Positions 42,846 through 54,147 of a stretch of 64,000 nt of DNA are shown here, in pieces (the first letter of the stretch is position 1; each line of letters begins with the position of its first letter). The stretch is taken from NCBI GenBank assembly GCA_948144175.1, contig CANXME010001996.1, positions 80,001 through 144,000 of the forward strand, written 5' to 3'. Position numbers and translations under genes: made by a program. Under the pieces are notes generated by a model. That model did not search any database. It was not told where the DNA came from and was given only the letters and a program-made list of their open reading frames with translations. Source of the DNA: Closterium sp. NIES-65. Lineage: Eukaryota > Streptophyta > Zygnematophyceae > Desmidiales > Closteriaceae.

Positions 42846-43252
42846 GGGTCATGTGAAGAAAAGGCTCTTCACGTCAATACGTTGATAGAGCAAGTTAACT
42901 CGCCAAAGAAATTCAGAAAATATTTTCACTAGAAAGGATTGATGACAATCAAGGAGAGGCAAGCATTTTAGATTCCGTCTAACACACACGCAAAGGAAAG
43001 TAGCAAAGCTTGGGGGGTTATGGGCGCACTGACCCACCACTGAAACAAGCCCTTTTATCCCAGTGGTTAGTGGCTTGGATTCTGACAGGGTCATGTGAAG
43101 AAAAGGCTCTTCACGTCAATACGTTGATAGAGCAAGTTAACTCGCCAAAGAAATTCAGAAAATATTTTCACTAGAAAGGATTGATGACAATCAAGCACAA
43201 GCAAGCATTTTAGATTCCGTCTAACACACACGCAAAGGAAAGTAGCAAAGCA
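42782..43252. repeat. tandem duplication of TRIM tail plus flank
   Basis: The segment from about 42782 (TRIM LTR tail) to 43010 recurs at about 43011-43252 with a 12-bp insertion (AAGCCCTTTTAT). The flank unit starting GGGTCATGTGAAGAAAAGG is nearly identical in both copies (42846 and 43088). The period is 242 bp. Confidence 0.85.
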
Positions 43253-43788
43253 GTTGTAAAACTGAATTTTGGATCTTCGCCACGTTGTACTTGAAAACAG
43301 TTGCTCAACTTCTTGGGCTATTGTCTTCTTCCTCCTCTAATCAAAACCTGTATTCAATTTTCACTTAGGACAATTGCCCCTGCTGACTCCTCGCATGAAC
43401 ACTCATAGCTCACATGTGCCTCCAATGTGACTCATGCGAGTTTACAGTTGTAAAACGGATTCAGCAGTTGAATGACGCGAGTAATCGAATTGTACATGTG
43501 GCAAAATCATTCCGTAATGCGGCATGACGTTCGCAAGAAATTTCCCGTCCCGTGAGTCTAATCGAAAAAATGTTTTTTCAACTGTAAATTCCGAGCACCC
43601 CTCGTGCCACACGCACGACCGATATTTTTTCTCGGTCGTGCTGTACAGCGCGTCATGATCGAAATCATCCGCGTGTACAGTGCGGGACAGGGCCGAGATG
43701 GGCCCTGTCTTGTTGCGATCGTGCAGTACAGTGCACGCGCAACAAGACGCGGCACACGCCCGAGCCCTGAGGGGACACACGCGCGTAT
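43253..43788. other. no gene seen
   Basis: AT-mixed sequence. A frame at 43780-43442 on the minus strand shows no recognisable motif, and its shadow frames are equally open. A palindrome (CGACCGA..TCGGTCG) lies near 43617-43638. Confidence 0.4.
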
Positions 43789-43858
43789 CAAACTGTCAAA
43801 CATAATATATATGTTGTAGTTGTTTAGGCTACAGTGGGTTAGCCTATAGGGGGTACAC

Positions 43859-43990
43859 TGTGAAAAAGAGAACGAGAATGGAATGGCTATGAATGAAGTG
43901 AGTACATATAGGAAACCCTAATTGGGTTGTACCCCCTATGGGATACCCCACTATAGCTTACACAAATAAGCAAGCTATAATGTTCTGACA
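43859..43990 (-). repeat. E 3' LTR
   Basis: 132 bp, paired with 51050-51181. Confidence 0.9.
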
Positions 43991-44205
43991 CACCCCAATA
44001 GGCAAAGTGGGGGAGAACAAGGGGTCACAAGACCAGTCAAGCAAAGCAAGGCAAATCTCAGGGTGGATCACAAAGTCACCACACATTCCGAGCACAAGTT
44101 CAAAGGCCAAAAGGCCAGTTCACATGCAAGAACACATATATATAGATATCCAAGAGGCTAAGCAAGCAAGAGCAAGAGTATATATAAGTGACAGTACAAG
44201 CAAGG

Positions 44206-45720
44206 TCAAGAAGTGAGCAAGTGAGGCAAGACAGGCACAAGACCCAACTGAGTGCGGAAGCCCTGATGATCACAAGGCGCAAGTGCCTTGGTGAAGACAT
44301 CAGCAGTGTTGGCCTCAGAGGCCACGTACGCAAGCCGCAACTGTCCACCCTGCTGTAGCTCACGAGCAAGGAAGTAGCGGAGAGCAATGTGCTTTGTTCT
44401 GTGCTCCAGTCGCTGCTCTTGACACAAGGCCAGCATGGCCTTGTTGTCTACGTACAGGACTGGAGGAGAACGAGGCGGCTCTCCAAGGTCGGTCAGCAGG
44501 TAGGTGAGCCAGCGAAGCTCCTGGGCAGCCATAGCCCCGGCGTAGATCTCAGCCTCACAACTGGAGCCGAGAACAGAAGACGAGCGGGTAGCCCGCCATG
44601 AAATAGAGCCGGAACCTAGGCTGAAGGTGTAACCCTGTGACGACCGCTGCGTAGCCTGGTCGTCAGCCCAAGAAGCGTCCGCGTGCCCAGTGAGGACCAC
44701 TGGACTCCGCCCTTCAAGCACTAGCCCCATGCCCGACGTACTGCACAAGTAGCGCAACACCCTCTTCGCTGCAGCCATGTGCTCTGGTCGGTGTCTCCCA
44801 GGAGCAACATAGCGTGCGAGAATGCTAAGAGGGTATGCAGGGTCAGGTCGAGTGCAGGTCATCAGGTACATGAGGCAGCCAACAAGCTCTGGATACGGGC
44901 CACTCGACTCTACAGACTCATCCGAAGGCAGAGCTGAGAGCGAGTGGCGAGTAGGCAGAGGAGTGGCCTGAGGCGAGGAGTACGTGAAGCCGAAGCGCTG
45001 AAGGACCTGCTGCACCATGTATGACTGAGTCAGGGTAATGGTGCGGCGTGCTCTGTCCCGGGTGATCTGCAAGCCAAGGTAGCTACGCAGTTCACCCAGG
45101 TCAGTGCACGTGTGTCTCTTCTGCAGCTCAGAATTCACGTAGGCGAGTCCAGTAGTGTCAGCTGTGGCAAAGACCAAGTCATCGACGTACACGAGGATGT
45201 AGAACGGCGGCAGAGAGGCGTCGGTGCGCAGAAACAGCGACGGGTCGGCAGTAGAAGGAGCAAACCCAAGAGCCGCAAGCGTAGTCCTCAGTGTGTCGTG
45301 CCACTCACGGGGCGCCTGGCGGAGACCGTAGACTGGACGCCGAAGACTCCACTGGGTACCAGGAGAGAAAGACCCAGTGAAGCCAGGTGGGCGGCGCAGC
45401 CAGATCTCCTCGTGCAGGCTACCCTGGAAGAAAGCAGTGCTGAAGTCGAGAGAGTGCAGCTCGTAGTCACGGTGAGCAGCAACGTGCAGCAGTACCTGAA
45501 GAGTGGTCATCTTCGGGGTGGGGGAGAAGGTATGAAAGTAGTCAACCCCCTGCCGCTGACTGAAGCCACGAGCCACGTAACGCGCCTTGAAGACAGGCGG
45601 AGAACCCGGCGGCCGCTTCACCCTGAAGATCCACATGCCACTGACGATGTTTGCCCCAGGAGGGGGGACAGCGTCAACGTAGGTGCCTGTGGACTTCCAG
45701 GAAGCCATCTCTGCATCCAT
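44206..45720 (-). CDS. pol: E reverse transcriptase and RNase H, intact C-terminus
   Basis: This 504-codon frame runs from MDAEMASWKSTGTYVDAVPP to the natural end GLVPVLPHLLTS. It shows the complete copia RT (FRVKRPPGSPPVFKARYVAR, LDFSTAFFQGSLHEEIWL, FYILVYVDDLVFATAD with the YVDD site) and RNase H (LTGHADASWADD, SSCEAEIYAGAM, YVDNKAMLAL, ASEANTADVFTKAL). It is the best copia-2 RT in the window. It is separated from the upstream hinge by a TAG where the other copies have TAC, so it would not be translated from the element's start. Confidence 0.88.
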   Translation of the reverse strand: MDAEMASWKSTGTYVDAVPPPGANIVSGMWIFRVKRPPGSPPVFKARYVARGFSQRQGVDYFHTFSPTPKMTTLQVLLHVAAHRDYELHSLDFSTAFFQGSLHEEIWLRRPPGFTGSFSPGTQWSLRRPVYGLRQAPREWHDTLRTTLAALGFAPSTADPSLFLRTDASLPPFYILVYVDDLVFATADTTGLAYVNSELQKRHTCTDLGELRSYLGLQITRDRARRTITLTQSYMVQQVLQRFGFTYSSPQATPLPTRHSLSALPSDESVESSGPYPELVGCLMYLMTCTRPDPAYPLSILARYVAPGRHRPEHMAAAKRVLRYLCSTSGMGLVLEGRSPVVLTGHADASWADDQATQRSSQGYTFSLGSGSISWRATRSSSVLGSSCEAEIYAGAMAAQELRWLTYLLTDLGEPPRSPPVLYVDNKAMLALCQEQRLEHRTKHIALRYFLARELQQGGQLRLAYVASEANTADVFTKALAPCDHQGFRTQLGLVPVLPHLLTS

Positions 45721-45767
45721 AGCTGCCTGCCACTGAGAGGAGTAGGGACCCTTTATCGCCTCCGCCT

Positions 45768-46800
45768 AAGAGCGCGGAGTCGGGATGTCAAGTGCATCCG
45801 GGTCTCCCTCAGGGGTAAGCAGTACGGACAAGAGATGCGGTGAAGCGGCTGACAGGCACTGAAACTCCTCCTGCCTGTCCTCGAGGACGTCCGTGCCAAG
45901 GGCACACTCACCCCCGACGGACGGAGGACAGACAGACTCAGACTCAGTGACAAGACTCGCAGCGTAGTCTAGGCGACAGCGAGCAGCAAAGTCGACGAGC
46001 TCAGTAACGAGGGCAGACGCAGCAGAAGACTCAAAAGAAGGGTCAGTGACGACAGTAGCAAGGAAACGCGTGACAGTAGGACTGGCAGCACGAAGAGAGT
46101 CCGACTCCGGGTCGGCAAGAGCAGGAAGAGAGGACTTAGGAGGAGAAGGTTAAGGGGCATGCTGAGGAGCAGTAGACGGACGCAGTGACATCCGGTGCGT
46201 GCCAGGGACAGGAGGAGGACGCTGACGCGAACTGCGACCACTAGTGCGTGCAGAACGAACAGGCGACGCAGGACGAGACGCAGGCTCACGACGCTCAGTA
46301 AGACCTCCAGTAGGACCAGCGTAGGGAGAAGGAGCGGGTAAGGGGGAAGCACGCTGTAGCTGTGACTGGGACGGGACAGGCTGTGGACCCTCTAAGAGAG
46401 GAGGAGAGCCAGTAGAAGGTGGAAGACCAAGAACCTGCTGCAGGAGTGGAACGAAGTACAGTCGAGGCCGCGCGGCGTCGTCAGACACAGCAGGGACAGC
46501 ACCAGCACCCCCAGCAGGAGCACCCGCTCCAGTAGCACCTCCATCCAGAACCCCCAGCAGCACCAGCAGCACCAGCAGTACCAGCAGCACCAGGAGCACT
46601 CGCTCCAGTAGTACCGCCAGTGGTAGTCTCAGCGCCAACACCCTCAGCAGCACCAGCTCCAGTCGAACCCGCAGGCCCAGCAGCTCCAGTACTCCCAGTA
46701 CGAGCACCTCCGGGACCCTCGACAGCAGCACCCTCAGCAGTTAAAGAACCTCCAGCACCAGCAGTACGCCTCCAGCGCCGAGCAAACCACTTACGCAGCT
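45768..46800 (-). pseudogene. E integrase-RT hinge remnant
   Basis: The PGGAE repeats, REWFARRWRR-like segment, Ala/Gly repeats and Pro/Ser-rich tract occur in several frames (47092-46481, 46731-46150, 46352-45969). Indels within 15-bp repeats and a TAG replacing TAC near 45768 break it. Confidence 0.7.
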
Positions 46801-49682
46801 CATGTGGGGAGAGTGGCTCTCGGCAAGACGAAGCAACCCGGCGAACCACCAGGCAAAGAAACTCCAGGCTCAGCACCCCCAGACAAAGCACCTCCAGGCT
46901 CAGCCCCCCCAGGCTCAGCACCCCTAGGCTCAGCACCCCTAGGCTCAGCACCCCCAGGCTCCGCACCCCCAGGCTCAGCACCCCCAGGCTCCGCACCCCC
47001 AGGCTCAGCACCCCAAGTCTCAGCACCCCTAGGCACAGTACCCCCAGTCGCAGCACCCCTAGGCTCAGCACCCGCAGCAGCACCAGAGTCACCAGTGACC
47101 TCGACAGGCTCGACCGCGTCTACCTGGGACACACCTGAAGGGGCAGGACCCTGAGGGGGGAGGGGGTCTACCGGGGGGGGACCTGGTACCAAGAAGAGCG
47201 GGGGTGGGGGGAGGGACGGAGTGCGGTAGGGGAAGAGGCGGTAGTAGGGTACCGACTCGTCGAACGTGACGTCCTGGGAGGACAGAACACGGCGAGAGGT
47301 GGGGTGGTAGAACTGCCACCCAGGGGCGTCGGGGGGGAACCCCAGGAAGACGCAGGGAGCAGCACGAGGGGACAGCTTGTCCGCAGACAAGTCGCGGACA
47401 AACGCCCGAGATCCCCAGACCCGGAACGCTGACGCATCGCCAACCTTCCCCGTCCAAAGCAGGGCTGGGGAGGTCTCCGGCCTGGAGACCCTCGGGTGAC
47501 GGTTGATCTGGTGCGCCGCGTACCTCACCGCAAACGGCCACAGAAAATGGGGGGCAGCCGCATGCATCATAGACGTACGAGCGACGTCCATGACCATGCC
47601 AATGCGGCGCTCTGCAATCCCATTTTGCTGCAGTGAGTCCGGAAGCGTGAAGGTCTGACGGATGCCTCGCGCACGACAGTAGGCTCGCAGAGGGCCAGAG
47701 GAGAACTCTCCGCCTCTGTCAGAGTGCAGACGCAGAACAGGAAAGTCCGAGCCAAAGCTCTGCCTGAGCTGGAGACGAGCTGCGCGGATCCAGTCGATCA
47801 GCACCTCAGTGACATCACCCTTGGTGCGCAAGGGGAAGACTGTGGTGTAACGCAAGTAGTCGTCAACAACAAGCAGGAAGTAGCGCTCGTGACCCTGTCC
47901 ACGGACGCGGGCGGGGCCCCACACGTCCATGTGAAGCGTCTGCAACGGGGCCTCAGTCGGAGGAAACTGGGAGGAGTGAAGGGCAGCACGCTCGCGCTCC
48001 TCGACACAGGGGACACGGGAAGGGCCAGGGCCCTGAGGAAGGGGAAGGAGGGACCGGGGGAGACCAGACACAAGAAGACGGGAGGCCATGCCAATGAGCC
48101 GAAGCAGAGAGGGGTGACCAAGGCGGTGGTGCCATAGGAGAGTCTCGTGAGACAGGAGACGACACGAACAGGGGGCAGACTCAGGACCAGACCTGGACGC
48201 TGCAGCAAATTCCTGACCAGATGCAGGGACCCTACCAGACTCAGTAACTGGGGGGGACGCAGTGGTCAGTGTGTACAGGCTCGACCCTGGCTGACAGGGA
48301 GACGTAGCCAGGTGTCGACCTTTGCTAGCCTCTGTGCAGTGCGTCACCCGCTGACGAGCAAGGGTGAACTGGTAGACTCCGGCATCCTGTAGGTCAGCAC
48401 CACTCACCAAGTTCGTAGAGAATGAGGGGAGGTAGAGACCAGACAGGGTGCCAGAGGGAGCCGCCGGACACGGGAGAACAGTGGAGAAGCGAGACAGGAC
48501 AGGACCCCCTGAGGGGTCAGCCAGGGAGACCGCAACCGGCCGACTAAGCGGCGTGAGTGTGGTGCGATCCCGAAAGAAGGAGCGAGACGCCCCAGAGTCA
48601 AGGGTGAAGGTGTGAGAGGCCGAAGCCAACGTAGTACCTGAGAGCGCAAACTCACCAGTACCTGGGGACGCAGACACACTAGCACCCAGAGCAGCAGCGT
48701 CGCAAGCACCTAGGGCAGCAGCCTCACCAGTACCTAGAGCAGCAGTCTCAATGCCCGGGTCGGGCGGAAAACACCGGTAACAGTCACCCTCATCACTAAT
48801 AGTCACAGCATACATGGCAGCAAGGATAGCATCAAAGTCAAGATCAAAGATAGCTACGCCAGCCCTAGACAGCTCTCCCCAGCGGGGGATCTCCGTGGCC
48901 TCCGGAAACTGCTGACGCCAAGCGTCTGTCAGGCGGCCAAAACAGCACTGGGTGGGGTGGGCACCCCCACACTGCTCACCCGCGCGATCGCCGGTGCGAA
49001 GGACGTAGGTGCAAGGACCAAGACCCCCACCACGCTGACGCTGCGTGTACCACTCATGGAGCTGCTGAGGGGTGGGGACGTTGCGAGAACGCTGCTGCTG
49101 CTGGTGCTGCTGTTGCTGCTGACCATCCCCAGTGCTGCTCCACTGTGAAGTGCCACTCCGACCACCTCCACCACCTCCTCCCCCACCTTCTCCACCTCCG
49201 CCACCGCCGCCACCCCCGCCAGTACCGCCGCCGCCGACGCCGCCTCCGCCACCACTGCTGCCACTAGCACCCCCACCCCCGCCACCTCCTCCACTGCCAC
49301 CCCCACTCCCTCTGCCGCCTCCACCTCCACCACCACCGCCCCCGCTAGCCCCACCCGCTCCCTTGCCCCCCTTGCCCTTGCCAGGGCGACGTCTCCCGCT
49401 AGGGGCAGACGCCGCACCGACCGACTCAAGACCAACGAGGTCGGCCGCAGCGGCAGAGGCAACAGAGGGCAAGAGAGGGGAAGGAGAACACCCCTCAAAG
49501 ATGGGGGCGAGGGGGTCACCTCGAGAGGCACCTACAGCGACGATGCTCTTCTCCGCCGCTAGGAGGGCCTTCTCTAGGCTGACGACTGTGAGAGTGGTGG
49601 GACAGACCGCAAGGAAGTGGTCCCGGACTACACGAAGGGAGTTGGGGAGGCGGGTGACTAGAAAGTAGAGAGTGATGTACAT
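46800..49682 (-). pseudogene. gag-pol: E Gag C-half, protease, integrase
   Basis: This 960-codon frame starts within Gag (MYITLYFLVTRLPNSLRVVRD), then Gly-rich tract, Gln run, CGGAHPTQCC (the last Cys position kept, Arg changed), protease FTLDSGASRSFF, pre-integrase HHRLGH, and integrase MDVWGPARV, LHSDRGGEFSSG, SLQQNGIAERRIG and VWGSRAFVRDLSADK, then PGGAE repeats. It is out of frame with the Gag N-terminus because of a G-run indel at about 49682-49693. Confidence 0.85.
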
Positions 49683-50158
49683 GGGGGGGGGGGGTGGTTC
49701 TTGGCGCAGAAGTCAGCAGGAAGCGCAGCGCGGTAGCAGGTGTCACTAGTGCGGAGGTGCGTAATGAGATCAGCGACTGTGGGAAAGGCGGCAAGGTCAG
49801 GGAAGAGGAAGGGTAGCATGAGGCGGCTCAGTGCAGCAGTGGCAGGGGAGGAGTAGCGCGCAACTACAGCGTCGTACAAGGTCTGAGCACTCTTGTACTG
49901 ACTAAAGTGCGCACGCTCAGAGGTAGGGAGGTGGCGACGCACAGCAAGACGTGCAGCAGCATCGCGCGTGGCCCACTGGGAGCGAACAGTAGGGTCAGCA
50001 TCAGCAGCAGGGGCAGGGGAAGCGCCAGAGGTAAGGTCAAAGAGAGAGAGGCCGTCTGCCCTATTGCACTGTAAGAACAGCTGCAGGTCATCTACCCAGA
50101 CCTCAAAGTCAATGGCTCGACCCTCAGTGTCAAAAGCGAGGACACTGGGGCTAGCCAT
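49658..50158 (-). pseudogene. gag: E Gag N-terminal part
   Basis: This 166-codon frame begins MASPSVLAFDTEGRAIDFEVW and carries the Gag core up to AKNHPPPP, where a run of about 11 G on the plus strand shifts the frame. D, with 9 G, stays in frame at this spot. Confidence 0.8.
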
Positions 50159-50170
50159 GACGACAGACGC

Positions 50171-51003
50171 CTAGTCGTGCAAGTAGTAGGGTGAGGGCAG
50201 TGCAGTGAAAAAGAAGGCTCTGTGCTCACCAGACTGGGCAGAACGGGCGGTCTGGAAGTAGGGCAGCTCAGCGGCTGGCGGCTCGGCTACTGGGCGGCTC
50301 GGCTGCTCAGCGGCTCGGCTGCTGGGCGGCTCGGCGGCTCGGCTGCTCGGCTGCTGGGCGGCTCGGCGGCTCGGCGGCTCGGCTGCTGGGCGGCACGGCG
50401 GCTCGGCTGCTGGGCGGCTCGGCGGGCAGCTGTTGGGCGGCTCGGCGGTCAGCGGCTGGGCGGTCGGGCGGCTCTGGTTCAGGGCGGCGCGGCGGTCGTA
50501 GGTTGGGCGGCGGGGCCGCCGAAGGGTAGGGCGGCGGGGCCGCGAAGGGTAGGGCGGCGGGGCCGCAAAGGGTAGGGCGGGGGGGCCGTCGAAGTAGGGC
50601 GGCGGGGCCGCGAAGGGTAGGGCGGCGGGGCCGTCGAAGTAGGGCGGCGGGGCCGCGAAGGGTAGGGCGGCGGGGCCGCGACGTAGGGTAGGGCGGCGGG
50701 GCCGCGACTTTAGGGCGGCGGGGCCGTCGAAGTAGAGCGGCGGGGCCGCGAAGGGTAGGGCGGCGGGGCCGCGACGAAGGGTAGGGCGGCGGGGCCGCGA
50801 CGTAGGGCGGCGGGGCCGACAAAGTAGGGCGGCGGGGCCGTCAAAGGGTAGGGCGGCGGGGCCGCGACGTAGGGCTGCGGGGCCGTGTAAGGGTAGGACG
50901 GCGGGGCCGCGACCGAAAAGGCGGCGCGACGGGCCGCTAGGGGGAGGGCGAGACGACGGGTCGCTAAAAAAAAAAAAGAACGCGCGCCTCGGGGCGCGCT
51001 TCG
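50171..51003 (-). repeat. E leader: GC-rich minisatellites
   Basis: Units of GGCGGCTCGGCTGCTG type (50260-50450) and GGGTAGGGCGGCGGGGCCG type (50510-50900). Arg/Pro-rich frames in it are repeat artefacts. Confidence 0.8.
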
Positions 51004-51049
51004 CTGGGCCCAAGGAACAGCCCCTAGGAGGGGACCTGCTCTGATTCCA

Positions 51050-51181
51050 TGTGAAAAAGAGAACGAGAATGGAATGACTATGAATGAAGTGAGTACATAT
51101 AGGAAACCCTAATTGGGTTGTACCCCCTATGGGATACCCCACTATAGCCTACACAAATAAGCAAGCTATAATGTTATGACA
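51050..51181 (-). repeat. E 5' LTR
   Basis: 132 bp, followed by TSD TACAC and the remainder of the F LTR. Confidence 0.9.
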
Positions 51182-51250
51182 TACACAATTCTAGGGTTTC
51201 CTACTTGTACTCATTTCACTGTTAGTTCATCCATTTCTCGTTTCTTCTCA

Positions 51251-51297
51251 TGGTATCGAGCAAGTTCCCTAGTGGGAACTGATCCTAGGGCCCACCA
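51251..51297 (+). promoter_or_regulatory. F PBS, post-PBS hairpin and GGGCCCACCA box
   Basis: PBS TGGTATCGAGC at 51251, perfect hairpin GTTCCC-TAGT-GGGAAC at 51264-51279, and GGGCCCACCA at 51288-51297. Confidence 0.7.
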
Positions 51298-51325
51298 TCG
51301 AAAATTCAGTTCCCTCCCCTCCCCC

Positions 51326-52063
51326 AGGGCCCTGGCCCTACCTGTGTCCCCTGTGTCGAGGGGCGCCAGCGTGCTGCCCCTCACTCCTCCCAGTTTCCTC
51401 CGACTGAGGCCCCGTTGCAGACGCTTCACATGGACGTGTGGGGCCCAGCCCGCGTCCATGGGCAGGGTCACGAGCGCTACTTCCTCTTGGTGGTTGACGA
51501 CTACTCGCGTTACACCACAGTCTTCCCCTTGCGCAGCAAGGGTGATGTCACTGAGGTGCTGATCAACTGGATCCGCGCATCTCGTCTCCAGCTCAGGCAA
51601 AGCTTTGGCTCGGACTTTCTAGTTCTGCGTCTGCACTCGGACAGAGGCGGAGAGTTCTCCTCTGGCCTTCTGCGAGCCTACTGTCGTGCACGAGGCATCC
51701 GTCAGACCTTCAAGCTTCCAGACTCCCCGCAGCAAAATGGGATTGCTGACCGCCGCATTGGCATGGTCATGGACGTCGCTCGTACGTCCATGATGCATGC
51801 GGCTGCCCCCCATTTTCTGTAGCCGTTTGCGGTCAGGTACGCGGCGCATCAGATCAACCTTCACCCCAGGGTCTCCAGGCCGGAGACCTCCCCAACCTTG
51901 CTGTGGACGGGGAAGGTTGGCGATGCATCGGCATTCCGGGTCTGGGGATCTCGGGCGTTTGTCCGCGACTTGTCTGCGGACAAGCTGTCCCCTCGTGCTG
52001 CTCCTCGCGTCTTCCTGGGGTTCCCCCCTGACGCGCCTGGGTGGCAGTTCTACCACCCCACCT
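51326..52063 (+). pseudogene. F integrase fragment
   Basis: The frame contains HMDVWGPARVHGQGHERYF, VVDDYSRYTTVF, LHSDRGGEFSSG and SPQQNGIADRRIG (the usual AERRIG has become ADRRIG, so the third catalytic acid is Asp instead of Glu). It ends at TAG (TGG in the other copies) near 51823. Leader DNA joins it directly at a CCCCCAGGGCC stretch; all of gag, protease and the pre-integrase region are missing before it. Confidence 0.85.
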
Positions 52064-52221
52064 AGTTGGTTTCGAGTCGGTCGGCGCTGCGTCTGCCCAG
52101 AGCGGGAAACACCGCACCGGCAAGGGCAAGGGGGGCAAGGGCGCTGGAGGGGCTGGCGGGGGTGGCGGAGGCGGCGGTGGAGGCAGTGGAGGGGGTGGGG
52201 GTGGTGGTGGGAGTGGTGGCG
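52064..52221 (+). pseudogene. F displaced Gag fragment
   Basis: A stretch encoding VGFESVGAASAQSGKHRTG, GKGGKGAGGAGG and Gly/Ser runs, normally in mid-Gag, sits downstream of integrase and directly before reverse transcriptase. Confidence 0.85.
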
Positions 52222-53754
52222 GGACAGTGGCAGGCAGCTATGGACGCAGAGATGGCTTCCTGGAAGTCCACAGGCACCTACGTTGACGCTGTCCCCCCTC
52301 CTGGGGCGAACATCGTCAGTGACATGTGGATCTTCAGGGTGAAGCGGCCGCCGGGTTCTCCGCCTGTCTTCAAGGCGCGTTACGTGGCTCGTGGCTTCAG
52401 TCAGCGGTAGGGAGTTGACTACTTTCAGACCTTCTCCCCCACCTCGAAGATGACCACTCTTCGCGTACTGCTGCACGTTGCTGCTCACCGTGACTACGAG
52501 CTGCACTCTCTCGACTTCAGCACTGCTTTCTTGCAGGGCAGCCTGCACGAGGAGATCTGGCTGCACCGCCCACCTGGCTTCACTGGATCTTTCCCTCCTG
52601 GTACCCAGTGGAGTCTCCGGCGTCCAGTCTACGGTCTCCGCCAGGCGCCACGTGAGTGGCACGACACACTGGGGATTACACTTGCGGCACTTGGGTTTGC
52701 TCCTTCTACTGCCGACCCGTCGCTGTTTCTGCGCATCGACACCTCTCTGCCGCCGTTCTACATCCTCGTGTACGTCGACGACTTGGTCTTTGCCACACGT
52801 GACACTGCTGGACTCGCCTACGTGAAGTCCGAGCTGCAGAAGAGACACACGTGCACTGAACTGGGTGAACTGCGTAGCTACCTTGGCTTGCAGATCACCC
52901 GGGACCGAGCACGCCGCACCATTACCCTGACTCAGTCACACATGGTGCAGCAGGTCCTTCAGCTCTTCGGCTTCACGTACTCCTCGCCTCAGGCCACTCC
53001 TCTACCTACTCGCCACTCGCTCTCAGCTCTGCCTTCGGATGAGTCTGTAGAGTCGAGTGGCCCGTATCCAGAGCTTGTTGGCTGCCTCATGTACCTGATG
53101 ACCTGCACACGACCTGACCTTGCATACCCTCTTAGCATTCTCGTACGCTATGTTGCTCCAGGGAGACACCGACCAGAGCACATGGCTGCAGCAAAGAGGG
53201 TGTTGCGCTACTTGTGCAGTACGTCGGGCATGGGGCTAGTGCTTGGAGGGCGGAGTCCGGTGGTCCTTACTGGGCACGCGGACGCTTCTTGGGCTGACGA
53301 CCAGGCTACGCAGCGGTCGTCACAGGGTTACACCTTCAGCCTTGGTTCCGGCCCTGTTTCGTGGTGGGCTACTCGCTCATCTTCTGTTCTTGGCTCCAGT
53401 TGTGAGGCTGAGATCTACGCAGGGGCCATGGCTGCTCAGGAGCTTTGCTGGCTCACCTACCTGCTGACCGACCTTGGAGAGCCGCCTCGTTCTCCTCCAG
53501 TCCTGTACGTAGACAACAAGGCCATGCTGGCCTTGTGTCGAGAGCAGAGACTGGAGCACAGAACAAAGCACATTGCTCTCCGCTACTTCCTTGCTCGTGA
53601 GCTACAGCAGCGTGGTCAGTTGCGACTTGCGTACGTGGCCTCTGAGGCCAACACTGCTGATGTCTTCACCAAGGCACTTCCGCCTTGTGATCATCAGCGC
53701 TTCTGTACCCAGCAGGGTCTTGTGCCTGTCTTGCCTCACTTGCTCTCCTCTTGA
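52222..53754 (+). pseudogene. pol: F reverse transcriptase and RNase H
   Basis: It begins QWQAAMDAEMASWKST and includes VSDMWIFRVKRPPGSPP. A TAG (CAG in relatives) lies at 52408-52410. The rest (52450-53754, 434 codons) is open, with LDFSTAFLQGSLHEEIWL, YILVYVDDLVFAT, GHADASWADD, SSCEAEIYAGAM, YVDNKAMLAL and the natural end LVPVLPHLLSS. Confidence 0.88.
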
Positions 53755-53966
53755 CCTTCTTTGTACTGTTACATATATATATTTCTGCTCTTGCTTGTCT
53801 AGACTTATATATGTATGTGTACTCCTACATGTGAACTGGCCTTGTGGCCTTGAACTTGTGCTCGGAATGTGTGGTGACTTTGTGATCCACCCTGAGCTTG
53901 CTCTGCTTTGCTTTACTTGACTGGTCTTGTGACCCCTAGTTCTCCCACACTTTGCCTATGGGGGTG

Positions 53967-54095
53967 TGTCAAACATTATATATATGTTGTAGTTGTTTAG
54001 GCTACAATGGGTTAGCCTATAGGGGGTACACAATTCTAGGGTTTCCTACTTGTACTCATTTCAATGTTAGTTCATCCATTTCTCGTTTCTTCTCA
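53967..54095 (+). repeat. F 3' LTR
   Basis: 129 bp, preceded by polypurine CTATGGGGGTG and followed by TSD CAAAC. Confidence 0.9.
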
Positions 54096-54147
54096 CAAAC
54101 CTCACACGCGGTGCTGATTTTTGCACCCTTTTGTCAGAACTAGCAGT

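Larger units (their letters stand above)
43859..51181 (-). mobile_element. copia-2 element E, full length but degenerate
   Basis: The 132-bp LTRs at 43859-43990 (3') and 51050-51181 (5') differ at about 3 positions. The TSD TACAC is at 43854-43858 and 51182-51186, within the F LTR. The PBS is TGGAATCAGAGC. The polypurine tract is TATTGGGGTG. All domains are present, but a gag frameshift at a G run, a hinge frameshift and a TAG near 45768 interrupt the polyprotein. Confidence 0.93.
43794..54095 (+). mobile_element. copia-2 element F, rearranged, with E nested in its 5' LTR
   Basis: The 129-bp 5' LTR is split into 43794-43858 and 51187-51250. The 3' LTR is 53967-54095 (about 3 differences). 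The TSD CAAAC is at 43789-43793 and 54096-54100. The PBS TGGTATCGAGC is at 51251. The interior is only 2.7 kb and out of order: integrase, then a Gag fragment, then reverse transcriptase and RNase H. Confidence 0.92.

Noticed and set aside
50171..51142. Arg/Pro-rich ORF of 323 codons in the E leader
   Set aside because: It spans GC-rich minisatellite leader and LTR sequence with no domain, and equivalent leaders in other copies do not keep it open.
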